Source of the DNA: Betaproteobacteria bacterium
GTDB lineage: Bacteria > Pseudomonadota > Gammaproteobacteria > Burkholderiales > Casimicrobiaceae
Assembly: GCA_013298145.1 (NCBI GenBank)
Contig: JAAFJO010000001.1
Location: forward strand, 248,001 to 312,000
Length of the DNA stretch: 64,000 nucleotides
Reading direction: 5' to 3'
The translations under genes were made by a program, and so were the position numbers. A model generated the notes under the pieces. It did not search any database, was not told the origin of the DNA, and was given only the letters and a program-made list of their open reading frames with translations. Of the stretch, positions 18,426 through 26,328 are shown piece after piece (the first letter of the stretch is position 1; every line of letters starts with the position of its first letter).

Positions 18426-19367
18426 CTACTTCACAAGTCCCAGCAACTTCGCCGCTTCCGCATACGCTTTCGTACGCTCCTGCATGAATGCGGGCACGCG
18501 CTCGAACGGCACATCGATCCACTCGAAGCCACCGTCGGCCATTTGCTTTTTCATTGTCTCGTCGTTATTGATACGCTGGAACAAGTCGCTCACTTGTTTC
18601 TTTACTGCGTCCGGCGTCGATTTCGGCACCGCGATACCGCGATACGCGCCATCAATCCAATTGAAGCCTGCTTCCTTAAACGTCGGCGCATTTGGGAATG
18701 CGGGATGACGTTTCTCGGTCGCGACGGCGAGTACACGAACCTTTTCTTTTTGCGCAATTGCGAAGGTCGTGTAGCTCATCGCCGCGTCTACATGTTTGCC
18801 CAAAATCGCTGTCGCCATGTCAGCCGTTCCCTTGAATGGCACATAGGTAAATTTCACGCCCGCGAGCGATTCAAAGCGCACGGTCGCCGCATGATTCGCC
18901 GAGTTAAGTGCACTGCCGCCCATGTTCAATTTGCTCGGATTCGCTTTCGCCGCCGCAATCAACTCAGCGAGCGTTTTGTACGGGCTTTCGTTCGGCACCA
19001 CGATAGCATCGGGCGTGAAGTGAAACCAATACACGCTCGCCACATCATCGGTTTTGTATTGCACATTGCCTTCCATCGGCTGCAACACGATGTGCGGCAA
19101 ATTCACACCGGCGACGGTGTAGCCATCAGCGGGTTCGCGATTCATCGTTGACCACACCAGCGCGCCACCCGCGCCTGCCTTGTTGAGCACGATGAAATCT
19201 TTGCCGGTGAGTCGCTTGGCAACTAGTCCCTGCTGCCGCGCCGCGACATCGGATTCGCCACCCGCCGGGAACGGGATGATGTAATTGAGATTTTTGTCTG
19301 GGAACTGCGCGAATGCGGTCGCAGAAACGAGCGTCGCCGCAGCGACGGAAACGAAACGTTTAAACAT
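18426..19367 (-). CDS. Bug-type tripartite tricarboxylate transporter receptor
   Basis: 313 residues. The signal peptide (MFKRFVSVAAATLVSATAFA) ends before QFPDKNLNYIIPFPAGGESD, the Bug first anion-binding loop. FIVLNKAGAGGALVW (about 58) and YVPFKGTADMATAILGKHVD (about 160) are the other family motifs. It is more diverged from the 15479 receptor than a recent duplicate would be. No membrane partners are adjacent. AAGGAGG lies just before the ATG. Ligand unknown; the PFPAGGESD variant resembles receptors often annotated for dicarboxylates, but this is not decisive. Confidence 0.9.
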   Translation of the reverse strand: MFKRFVSVAAATLVSATAFAQFPDKNLNYIIPFPAGGESDVAARQQGLVAKRLTGKDFIVLNKAGAGGALVWSTMNREPADGYTVAGVNLPHIVLQPMEGNVQYKTDDVASVYWFHFTPDAIVVPNESPYKTLAELIAAAKANPSKLNMGGSALNSANHAATVRFESLAGVKFTYVPFKGTADMATAILGKHVDAAMSYTTFAIAQKEKVRVLAVATEKRHPAFPNAPTFKEAGFNWIDGAYRGIAVPKSTPDAVKKQVSDLFQRINNDETMKKQMADGGFEWIDVPFERVPAFMQERTKAYAEAAKLLGLVK

Positions 19368-19474
19368 AAAGCCTCCTTGTTGTGGCGCGATACTAGCGCG
19401 CTACGCCGCGAAACGCATTATCGAAAGCGAAGTCGGCGGTGCAAATCGGCCAAGCGCAACGCGGCACGCACGTT

Positions 19475-19538
19475 GTAGGCGCGTCCCCGCGCAGGCGGGA
19501 TCCCCCGCGCTGGGGTGTAGGCGCGGGCTCGACCGCGC
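19475..19538. repeat. Tandem REP-like hairpins with GTAG foot
   Basis: First unit: GTAG (19475-19478), stem GCGCG, loop TCCC, CGCGC (to 19492). Second unit: GTAG (19517-19520), stem GCGCGG, loop gctcga, CCGCGC (to 19538). A GTAG tetranucleotide at the base of a GC-rich hairpin is the hallmark of REP sequences mobilised by RAYT (TnpA-REP) transposases. The units are in direct orientation, with a further GC-rich segment between them. Confidence 0.6.
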
Positions 19539-19626
19539 TTCGATGACCTAACGCCTCATTCAACGAAACGACGCCAAATCGTCGCCTAGAGTTCGAAGTT
19601 CGGTGCCGTATTGGTTTCGCGTCAAC

Positions 19627-19968
19627 CTACCAATCCAGAAGTTCAGACGCGATTCCCATCGCCTTCGAAATCATGTCGCGACTTGCCTTGCGCAGTTTCG
19701 CGCCCGGAACCTCGAACTGTGCGACGGCCGTTTGCGTCAACTGCATTTTCTTCGCGAGTTGTGCTTGCGTCATTCCCAAATGCTCACGCCACGCACGTAC
19801 GACGGAGTGCCCTTTCGAAAGCACCGCGCCGACGACTTCGTTGGGAATTGATTCAGAATCAACCGCTTGTTGTTTAACAAGTTTGTTGAAGGTCGCGTAA
19901 GGCACCACGACAAACTGAGGTTTGCCGTCTTTGCCGACAATCGTTTGAAAATCAATACACGTGTTCAT
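19627..19968 (-). CDS. Orphan XRE/HTH antitoxin-like regulator
   Basis: 113 residues. The N-terminal part (IVGKDGKPQFVVVPYATFNKL) resembles Phd/prevent-host-death or RelB-type antitoxin beginnings. The C-terminal part (about 58-112) is an XRE helix-turn-helix (LGMTQAQLAKKMQLTQTAVAQFE). This architecture is usual for antitoxins encoded next to a RelE/HigB-type toxin. No toxin-like frame lies on either side: downstream is the REP-like repeat, and upstream is the divergent lipoprotein. It may be a solitary antitoxin or an autoregulator left after toxin loss. Confidence 0.75.
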   Translation of the reverse strand: MNTCIDFQTIVGKDGKPQFVVVPYATFNKLVKQQAVDSESIPNEVVGAVLSKGHSVVRAWREHLGMTQAQLAKKMQLTQTAVAQFEVPGAKLRKASRDMISKAMGIASELLDW

Positions 19969-20055
19969 CGTGGTGTTTCTAGTACGCTTCAGACTTTTCG
20001 ATTTTTAGCAACTGCAATGGGATTCTGTCCCGCAAAAGTAGGCAGGGGAAAGTCT

Positions 20056-20778
20056 ATGCGATACGTATGCCTCTTGGTATTGGTTTTTTCTCAGCTTGTC
20101 GGATGCGGAACAGTCCAGAAAATTGACCGTTCTGATCGAAACCTATCGTCCGCATTGGATCTCGTTATTTCAATGCGCTCCGAAAATCTCGATGTTGTAT
20201 GTAACGGAGCCGCTTGCTTCGCAAGTGTTGCACTTGGTGGCATATCTGGTTCTAGCAGCGGGCCAGTCGCCTCAAAGCTCGGGAGTGAACGTCAACTACT
20301 TGAAGAGCTAAACAAAGTGTCAGCATCGCAAGTCGGCGAAATAAGCGTCTGGGTGCAGTCAATCATTGTTTCGAGCGCGAAAAAGGCTGGCTTAAATGTT
20401 GTAAGCGGTTCGCGCGAGCCGTTTGTTGCCTTTCCTTCGCCACAGGACTTGCTAGGGCTAGGAAAGCCAAACAGCGCAGCGGCTACCCTGCACGTTCAAT
20501 TGTGGAACGTTGGATTCGGACGCAGCGCAGGTACGGGTTTTCGACCCGCCGTGATGGCGCGCGTCTACCTTGTCAGCCGGAGAGACGCGCGAATTGCTTG
20601 GGCCAACGCGTTTGCGCTTGGTCCTGCCCCTGGCGGGCGTGTTATTCAAATTGGTGAAACAACCCCTGTCGTTGACGCGTTCGGTGACTTGCTGTCCCAA
20701 AACAAACCACTACTAGATGGACTGCGAGTAGCGACTGACCGCTTGATGCAGACGGTCGCAAAAGAAATTTCGCCTTGA
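20056..20778 (+). CDS. Putative lipoprotein of unknown function
   Basis: 240 residues from the ATG at 20056, preceded by AGGGGAAAG 5 nt upstream. The frame is open further 5', but only this start gives a signal peptide. MRYVCLLVLVFSQLVGC is a signal with lipobox LVGC (Cys17), so the mature protein is a lipoprotein. The body has no motif I recognise. It holds a Gly/Ser-rich loop (GGISGSSSG near 75-85), a VQLWNVGFGRS segment (about 150), and a predicted mixed alpha/beta character. No operon partners are obvious: upstream is the divergent antitoxin-like gene, downstream is the convergent VWA gene. Confidence 0.7.
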   Translation: MRYVCLLVLVFSQLVGCGTVQKIDRSDRNLSSALDLVISMRSENLDVVCNGAACFASVALGGISGSSSGPVASKLGSERQLLEELNKVSASQVGEISVWVQSIIVSSAKKAGLNVVSGSREPFVAFPSPQDLLGLGKPNSAAATLHVQLWNVGFGRSAGTGFRPAVMARVYLVSRRDARIAWANAFALGPAPGGRVIQIGETTPVVDAFGDLLSQNKPLLDGLRVATDRLMQTVAKEISP

Positions 20779-20866
20779 TTTCCGCAGTCGATCACTGGCT
20801 CCGACGGGATGGCACAACTGCTTCCGGGTGCCAACCCTACTGCAACTCGCGCGCCGTACTTTTGCG

Positions 20867-22039
20867 TCACTTCGCCAACGCCTTCATCGCATCCGTCAGC
20901 CCATTCACCGTCGTCGGATACATGCGATCTCCGATGATCTTCTTGATCAGGTCGGTTGAGTAGGTGTACTCCCACGTGCGCTGCGGCATTGGGTTTAGCC
21001 ATGCGACGCGCTTGAAATGATTGACGACGCGGCCGAGCCACACGCGGCCGGATTCGCTGTTCATGTATTCGACGCTGCCGCCGTCCATTTCGATTTCGTA
21101 GGGGCTCATTGCGGCATCGCCGACGAAGATCACGCGGTAGTCGGGGCCGTATTTGTGCAGCAAATCCATCGTGAGCGTGCGCTCAGTGCTGCGACGGCGA
21201 TTGGTTTTCCAGACGAAATCGTAGAGGCAGTTATGAAAGTAAAAATGCTCGAGCCGCTTGAATTCGCTTTTCGCGGCGCTGAATAGCGCTTCGACTTGTT
21301 CGATGTGATCATCCATCGAGCCGCCGATGTCGAGCAGCAACAACACCTTCACGGCATTCCTTCGTTCCGGGCGCATTTGAATGGAGAGCATGCCGGCGTT
21401 CTTGCCGGTTTCTTCGAGTGTGTGCGGCAAGTCAAGCTCATCGACCGCGCCCTCGCGTGCGAACTTACGGAGCCGCCGCAGCGCCACTTTCACATTGCGC
21501 GTATTGAAATCGACGTTGTCGTCGTAATCGCGAAACTGCCGTTCGTCCCACACTTTCACGGCGCTGCGCATACGGCTTTCTTTCTGGCCGATGCGAACGC
21601 CCGCAGGATTGTCACCATACGCGCCGAAAGGTGAGGTGCCGCCGGTGCCGATCCATTTATTGCCGCCTTGATGACGGCCTTGCTGTTCTTCCAGCCGCTT
21701 CTTGAGCGTCTCCATCAGCGTTTCGAAATCCATCGCTTCGAGCTTCGCGCGCTCTTCCGGCGAGAGCATTTTTTCAACGATTTTCTTAAGCCAATCTTCG
21801 GGAATCGCCGTTTTCAAGTCAACCAGTTCGGAGACGCCTTTGAAGTATTCGGCGAACGCGAAATCGAAGCGATCAAACTTCGTTTCGTCTTTGACGAGCG
21901 TGGCCTTCGATAAGAAATAGAAATCGTCAATCGATGGCGAAATCACATCCGCCTTCAGCGCTTCGAGCAGCGTCAAGAACTCGCGCGTTGAAGGCTTCAC
22001 GCCGCGATGCCGGAGGTGATAGAAGAAATCGAGCAGCAT
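20867..22039 (-). CDS. CoxE-type VWA-domain protein
   Basis: 390 residues. The N-terminal helical part begins LDFFYHLRHRGVKPSTREFLTLLEAL. A Gly-rich linker carries WIGTGGTSPFGAYG, and the C-terminal von Willebrand A domain has LLLDIGGSMDDHIEQVE (a DxSxS-like metal site, here DIGGSM) and VIFVGDAAMSPYEI. Such proteins pair with MoxR-type AAA+ ATPases in metalloenzyme maturation or stress modules. The usual MoxR gene is not adjacent: upstream on the same strand is a DUF6498 membrane protein 48 nt away. The MIDAS-like motif has Gly where Ser is usual (DxGGS), so metal binding may be altered. Confidence 0.85.
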   Translation of the reverse strand: MLLDFFYHLRHRGVKPSTREFLTLLEALKADVISPSIDDFYFLSKATLVKDETKFDRFDFAFAEYFKGVSELVDLKTAIPEDWLKKIVEKMLSPEERAKLEAMDFETLMETLKKRLEEQQGRHQGGNKWIGTGGTSPFGAYGDNPAGVRIGQKESRMRSAVKVWDERQFRDYDDNVDFNTRNVKVALRRLRKFAREGAVDELDLPHTLEETGKNAGMLSIQMRPERRNAVKVLLLLDIGGSMDDHIEQVEALFSAAKSEFKRLEHFYFHNCLYDFVWKTNRRRSTERTLTMDLLHKYGPDYRVIFVGDAAMSPYEIEMDGGSVEYMNSESGRVWLGRVVNHFKRVAWLNPMPQRTWEYTYSTDLIKKIIGDRMYPTTVNGLTDAMKALAK

Positions 22040-22087
22040 GCGCTTGATTTTGACAGAGCGCCACGCCGTGGCGGAAGTAAGCGCGTC

Positions 22088-22897
22088 CTAAGCGCTTCGT
22101 TTCTTCGATTTCTGATCGAACGGCTGGTTGAGGCGCGCCTCGAATTCGTCATCCGTCTTCATCGACGCTTCAAACTCAGCGCGCACTTGCTCGACGGATT
22201 TGTTTTCCTTCCTCGCCACCCAGCGGGCGATCCGGTTTGAAAGGCCGAGTTTTCCCTTTTTTCGCTTCGACCAATCCACCAGCGCATCGGTCAACACGCG
22301 GAAGATGAAGAAAACGGCGACGACGCCCCACGGCGATTTTGTGAGCGCGGTAAGCAGCGTTCCAAAGATGATGCCAAACTGCGTGACCAAGAGACGCAGC
22401 GCGAGATTTCCCACCGAAAGCTGCAGTTGTGAAAAGCTCCATCGACGCAGCAAAAACAGATCGACGATGAACACGCCAAGCGGTATGCCTGCGCCCCAGA
22501 CAGTGGCGGCGCGAACATCGGCCATGTTAAGCGGGCCTGTAATCTTGAAAAGAAACACCAAGAGCAGGATGAACACGCCATGCGCGATGGTGAAGATCGC
22601 GACGGGCAGTAGGTAGCTTTTCAAGAAGGTGAAGGGCGAAGCGTCTGCCTTCGCATGTTCACGCGGTCTACCCGACTTTTTCGAATCCGATTCGAGCGCT
22701 GACGGATAGCGATGTCCTGCGGCGTTCGTCCAGCGCTGATGCAACCAGATTCGAATCGGATGCAGGACCAGCAACGTGAACGATTCCACCCAATACAGAT
22801 ACAACAGCGCGCCCGGCGAACGCCCGTTGTAGAGCGCCTCTGCGAGCGGGAGCAGCAGCATCAGAAAGGCGTAAATGAGCGAGAGTACGAAAGACAT
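22088..22897 (-). CDS. DUF6498-type integral membrane protein
   Basis: 269 residues with about six hydrophobic segments. The start is MSFVLSLIYAFLMLLLPLAEALYNG, and LLYLYWVESFTLLVLHPIRIW is typical of DUF6498 proteins. The C-terminal 60 residues are charged and cytoplasmic (KKGKLGLSNRIARWVARKEN). It lies 48 nt upstream of the VWA gene on the same strand and may be co-transcribed. Function unknown. Confidence 0.7.
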   Translation of the reverse strand: MSFVLSLIYAFLMLLLPLAEALYNGRSPGALLYLYWVESFTLLVLHPIRIWLHQRWTNAAGHRYPSALESDSKKSGRPREHAKADASPFTFLKSYLLPVAIFTIAHGVFILLLVFLFKITGPLNMADVRAATVWGAGIPLGVFIVDLFLLRRWSFSQLQLSVGNLALRLLVTQFGIIFGTLLTALTKSPWGVVAVFFIFRVLTDALVDWSKRKKGKLGLSNRIARWVARKENKSVEQVRAEFEASMKTDDEFEARLNQPFDQKSKKRSA

Positions 22898-23378
22898 GAG
22901 CGTGGCCGGAGAGGCAGAAGCGAGTGTGTACTAGAGAGACGGAAAAGCGTGATTAATTGGGTCAGTAAGCAGCACACTTACTGCTACACGTGCCATTTTC
23001 TGAGGGCATCACGACTTTCCGAAGTGTTCTTGTTTACCTAGGTTTACGCTGTCTCGTCCCAATAAAATGGATGTATCCGCCGAATATTTGGACATGCACT
23101 TCATTCCTGAAAATGCCCCAAACCTGCGTTCAGGTACGGACTCGCTCACTGGCATCTCGGCTTCACTCATTACCCGTTGGGGGCAAACGCAACTGAAGAG
23201 CGCTTCGCGCGGCCGCTCGGGTCTTTACACAGCCTTATTTGTCGCGGTGGTCTGCTCATCCTCTCGGGCTGAGCGATCTTGGCCTTTGATCCGGACTAGG
23301 GCTTACTCACGCGCCGTAGAAAGCATGACTCACTCGCTACTTTTCTCATCGTGCGGCAGATTGCTACTATCAATCGCT
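22898..23378. other. 481-bp intergenic region
   Basis: No supported gene. A plus-strand frame (from 23067) is open into the SLOG gene, but its N-terminal 104 codons look random and I place the real start at 23379. At 23055-23070 CGTCCCAATAAAATGGATG resembles one arm of the TAGCCC hairpin family. An AGTAAGCAGCACACTTACT inverted repeat lies at about 22966-22984. Confidence 0.45.
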
Positions 23379-23894
23379 ATGAACTCTTCGTATCGCAAAC
23401 CTCAAGTCTGCGTGCTCGGCAGCGCGGAGCCGGGATCACGCGCTTATGAACTCGCGGGGCTCGCGGGAGAATTGCTTGCGCAGCTGGGAATCACCCTCGT
23501 GAGTGGTTGCGGGAGCCCTGCAACGCGCGTGGCTGCGGAGCGAGCTGTTCTCGCGAAAGGGTTGGTTTTGAGTATCGTTCCGCCGGCTGAGATGCCGCCG
23601 CCCGCTTGGCCGGCGACAATTGTGTTGCCGTGCGGCATGGGCGATGCGCGGAACTTGCTGATGGCGCTTGCGGGAGATGCGTGCGTCGTGATCGGCGGTC
23701 GTGCCGGCACAAAATCGGAAGTTCATCTAGCGTGGCTACACAAGCGGCCATTGCTGCCGCTCGTAGGCTGCGGCGGCTGGTCGGAGGAGCTGCCCACGAA
23801 TCCGCCGGACGAACGCGAGAATTCGCCGATTCTTCCGTGGCGCTCGATCGAAGAATTGCACGCTAATTTGGCCACTTTGGGATTGGCGGTGTGA
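23379..23894 (+). CDS. SLOG-fold Rossmann-like protein (TIGR00725/LOG-related)
   Basis: 171 residues from the ATG at 23379. The sequence begins CVLGSAEPGS, then AGELLAQLGITLVSGCGSP and ends with the PCGMGDARNLLMA and VIGGRAGTKSEVHLAW motifs. The last resembles the GGxGTxxE phosphate/nucleotide-binding signature of LOG and DprA-related SLOG domains. Here it reads GGRAGTKSE, as in the TIGR00725 branch. These proteins bind nucleotide-like ligands; the biological role is unassigned. No operon partner. Confidence 0.75.
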   Translation: MNSSYRKPQVCVLGSAEPGSRAYELAGLAGELLAQLGITLVSGCGSPATRVAAERAVLAKGLVLSIVPPAEMPPPAWPATIVLPCGMGDARNLLMALAGDACVVIGGRAGTKSEVHLAWLHKRPLLPLVGCGGWSEELPTNPPDERENSPILPWRSIEELHANLATLGLAV

Positions 23895-23975
23895 GCTGCT
23901 TGGAGCGCGACTACTCTCGAACCTGAAAGTGACCCACGAGCAGGAGAGCCGGATAAAGCTCAACCGACCAAAGCC

Positions 23976-23996
23976 CGACTGTATCGGGCTTGAGTG
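23976..23996. terminator. Hairpin between SLOG gene and Bug receptor gene
   Basis: AAGCCCGA, loop CTGTA, TCGGGCTT: a perfect 8-bp stem 82 nt after the SLOG stop. No T-run follows on either strand, so a terminator role is unsure; it could also be an atypical member of the AGCCC hairpin family. Confidence 0.45.
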
Positions 23997-24083
23997 GAGT
24001 AAGCACAAATTCTCGGAATAACTTTTTTCGGCGACCTGGTCGCATGTAAACGGCCCATTGATCGAAATACTTATAGCTTTGTG

Positions 24084-25082
24084 TTAGGCGTCTGCTGTGA
24101 ACCCGATCTGCTTTACCAGCGGTGCCCACTTTTCGGTGTCTGCTTTCAAAGCCGCGGCTAATTGCTCTGGCGTTGTGCCGCGCGCCTCGAGACCAAACGA
24201 AGCGAGGCCGTCAGAAACTTCTTTAGTTGCGACGGCTTCACGCACGGCGGCGCTCATGCGCTGCACCATTGGAGCCGGTGTTCCGGCGACGGTGAAAAAA
24301 CCGAACCATTCCGTGAAGTCGAAATCCTTGTTGCCTTGTTCGATGTAAGTGGGCACGTTGGGCACGAAGCGATTGCGCGCTTTGCCGGAGGTGGCGAGGA
24401 TGCGAATTCGTCCCGTCGGCAAATGTTGCAAAAAGTCACCCACGGGACCGCTCACGCTCGAAATGTTCCCGCCGAGCAAATCAACGACGGCAGGCTGGGT
24501 GCCGCGATACGGGATGTGCTTGTAATCAAGCCCTCTCGCACGGCCCCAAAGTGCCGCGACAAAATGTGGCTGCGAGCCAGCAGCGGGCGAGCCGTAGTTC
24601 GCCTTGTCGGGATTGGCCTTACACCACACTGCGAATTGCTCGAGGTTTGTCACGCTGGCAGGCACTGCCGGTCCCACTGCGAGCCCGTACTCAAACACCG
24701 CGCCAATCGACACCGGCTGACAATCAGCAACCGGATCGTAGGGTAACTTCTTGTAGGTGTGCGGGTAGATTCCCAAAATCGACATCGGCGTGAGCACCAT
24801 CAGCGAACCATCAGCGGGTTGACCTTTGAGCGCTTGAATGGCGATCTGCCCACCCGCGCCTGTCCGGTTTTCCACCACCGCATTCTTTGCATAGCCTGGT
24901 GTCATGCGTGACGAAATACGACGCGAAGTTGCGTCGGCTGTGCCGCCAGCAGCAAAGCCAACGACGACCTTGAGCGATTCCACCGCGCTCGCCTGTGCAA
25001 AGCTGCGCGAAGACAAGCCGAGCGAGGCGAGTGTTGCGATCGCGGCGGCGGATTGGGTGAACTGGCGACGGTTGAAATTCAT
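24084..25082 (-). CDS. Bug-type receptor with Tat-like signal
   Basis: 332 residues from the ATG at 25082, which has AGGAGG 6 nt upstream; the longer 25151 start is not supported. The signal contains NRRQFTQSAAAIATLASLGLSSRSFA, a twin-arginine motif (R-R-x-F), unlike the Sec signals of the other two receptors here. Bug motifs are VVVGFAAGGTADATSRR, VVENRTGAGGQIA and IPYRGTQPAVVDLLGGNIS. It binds an unknown organic anion in the periplasm. It has a 21-bp inverted repeat about 80 nt upstream of its start, so it is likely controlled individually. Confidence 0.9.
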   Translation of the reverse strand: MNFNRRQFTQSAAAIATLASLGLSSRSFAQASAVESLKVVVGFAAGGTADATSRRISSRMTPGYAKNAVVENRTGAGGQIAIQALKGQPADGSLMVLTPMSILGIYPHTYKKLPYDPVADCQPVSIGAVFEYGLAVGPAVPASVTNLEQFAVWCKANPDKANYGSPAAGSQPHFVAALWGRARGLDYKHIPYRGTQPAVVDLLGGNISSVSGPVGDFLQHLPTGRIRILATSGKARNRFVPNVPTYIEQGNKDFDFTEWFGFFTVAGTPAPMVQRMSAAVREAVATKEVSDGLASFGLEARGTTPEQLAAALKADTEKWAPLVKQIGFTADA

Positions 25083-25159
25083 AAGGCCTCCTACTTGGAA
25101 TTGCGTAATTATGGGGGTGCGGCACAGACCGCTTGTCGGGTTCCTACTCATTTACCCTA

Positions 25160-25180
25160 TTTGTTGCATGATGCAACAAA
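25160..25180. promoter_or_regulatory. 21-bp inverted repeat, candidate operator upstream of Bug receptor
   Basis: TTTGTTGCAT, central G, ATGCAACAAA: a perfect 10-bp dyad 78-98 nt upstream of the ATG at 25082. Dyads with TTGT/ACAA ends are typical of GntR-family (FadR-type) operators, which often control Bug and catabolic genes. No GntR gene lies in the window. Confidence 0.6.
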
Positions 25181-25208
25181 TTGAACGCGGCACGTCTCCG
25201 GAGTTTCC

Positions 25209-26297
25209 CTAGAGCGCCAGCGCCATTTCAATTTCGCCATCATCGACGTTTCCTGTCTCGCGAAACCCGAACTTTTCATAGAACGGCTTCGCATTCCCTT
25301 CGCTCGGCACATAGCTCAAGGTGACGCGCTTGAATACGCCTCTGGACCGCGCTTCGGCAATCACCGTATTCAGCACATCTTCCCCAAAGCCCTTACCCTG
25401 ATGTTTGAAATCGATCATTAGGCGCCAGACGTAAAGCGAATCGAGCGGCAGCGCTTGCTTTTCGGCATTCGCTGGATCGAGCGTCGGATCGAAAAGCATC
25501 ACAAATCCAACCGCCGTATCACCCGAAAAAACGCCTCGCATCCAAGCGTTCGGGCTCAATAGCCCCTGTGCCACGGAGGCTGCGTTCGGCGCAACCATAC
25601 TGGTGCCCACGGCGCCCGCATTCAAGCGATGAAGCGCAACGAAATTCTCTGCGCCCACTTCAACGAGACGTGCAGCTACGCGCGCTTTAGCAGCCTCAAA
25701 GCCACCACGAATCAGGCGCGATTCAAGCTTTGCTTTGGCCTCGGGCCATTCACTGGCGAGCATCGAATACATCACGGTATCGCGAACGCTGCCATCGCGG
25801 CGAAGCGCGTGATACCGGATCACGCCATCGCGCTTCGCGCCGAGTTTTTCAATAGCGCGCTGTGATGCGAAGTTAAAGATGTCCGTTCGCCACCCCACCA
25901 CAGGACAGCCAAGCGTTTCGAACGCGTGCTGCATCAACAGTAATTTACACGTCGTGTTTACGTGCGATCGTTGTACGCTTTTTCGATACCAGGTGTAGCC
26001 AATTTCTACGCGCTTTACCGGCTCAATGATGTCGTGATAACTCGTGCTGCCGAGCACCAGGTTACGCGCTGCATCGATCACAGCGAAGGCGAAACGATGC
26101 CCCTCTTCACGTTGTTTCAGCGCTTGCTCAATGTAGGCGCGCGTTTTATCCAGCTCCGGAACGGAGGTCACACGTAATTTCCACAGCTCGCCATCGGCCG
26201 CGGCATCGCGAAGTCCTGCTTCATGGCTGAACGAAAGCGGTTCAAGGCGAACGCCATTGCGCTCGAGGATGGTCTGAGGTGGCCATGGCGTCGTCAT
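25209..26297 (-). CDS. Fused double GNAT acetyltransferase
   Basis: 362 residues containing two acetyltransferase domains. The N-terminal one (about 10-190) is RimJ/RimL-like, with EIGYTWYRKSVQRSHVNTTCK and FASQRAIEKLGAKRDGV. The C-terminal one (about 200-360) is a classic GNAT with RLMIDFKHQGKGFGEDVL and NAKPFYEKFGFRETG. The C-terminal domain keeps the Q/R-x-x-G-x-G acetyl-CoA loop; the N-terminal one has Q-R-S-H-V-N instead, so only the second may be fully standard. Each domain is near the length of a stand-alone enzyme, so this is a fusion rather than an extension. Confidence 0.88.
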   Translation of the reverse strand: MTTPWPPQTILERNGVRLEPLSFSHEAGLRDAAADGELWKLRVTSVPELDKTRAYIEQALKQREEGHRFAFAVIDAARNLVLGSTSYHDIIEPVKRVEIGYTWYRKSVQRSHVNTTCKLLLMQHAFETLGCPVVGWRTDIFNFASQRAIEKLGAKRDGVIRYHALRRDGSVRDTVMYSMLASEWPEAKAKLESRLIRGGFEAAKARVAARLVEVGAENFVALHRLNAGAVGTSMVAPNAASVAQGLLSPNAWMRGVFSGDTAVGFVMLFDPTLDPANAEKQALPLDSLYVWRLMIDFKHQGKGFGEDVLNTVIAEARSRGVFKRVTLSYVPSEGNAKPFYEKFGFRETGNVDDGEIEMALAL

Positions 26298-26328
26298 AAG
26301 TTGTACCGGTACCGGAAAGGGTCAATCT

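Noticed and set aside
23976..23996. AAGCCCGA/TCGGGCTT hairpin as proof of a terminator
   Set aside because: No T-run on either strand; kept only as a low-confidence terminator or possible atypical hairpin-family member.
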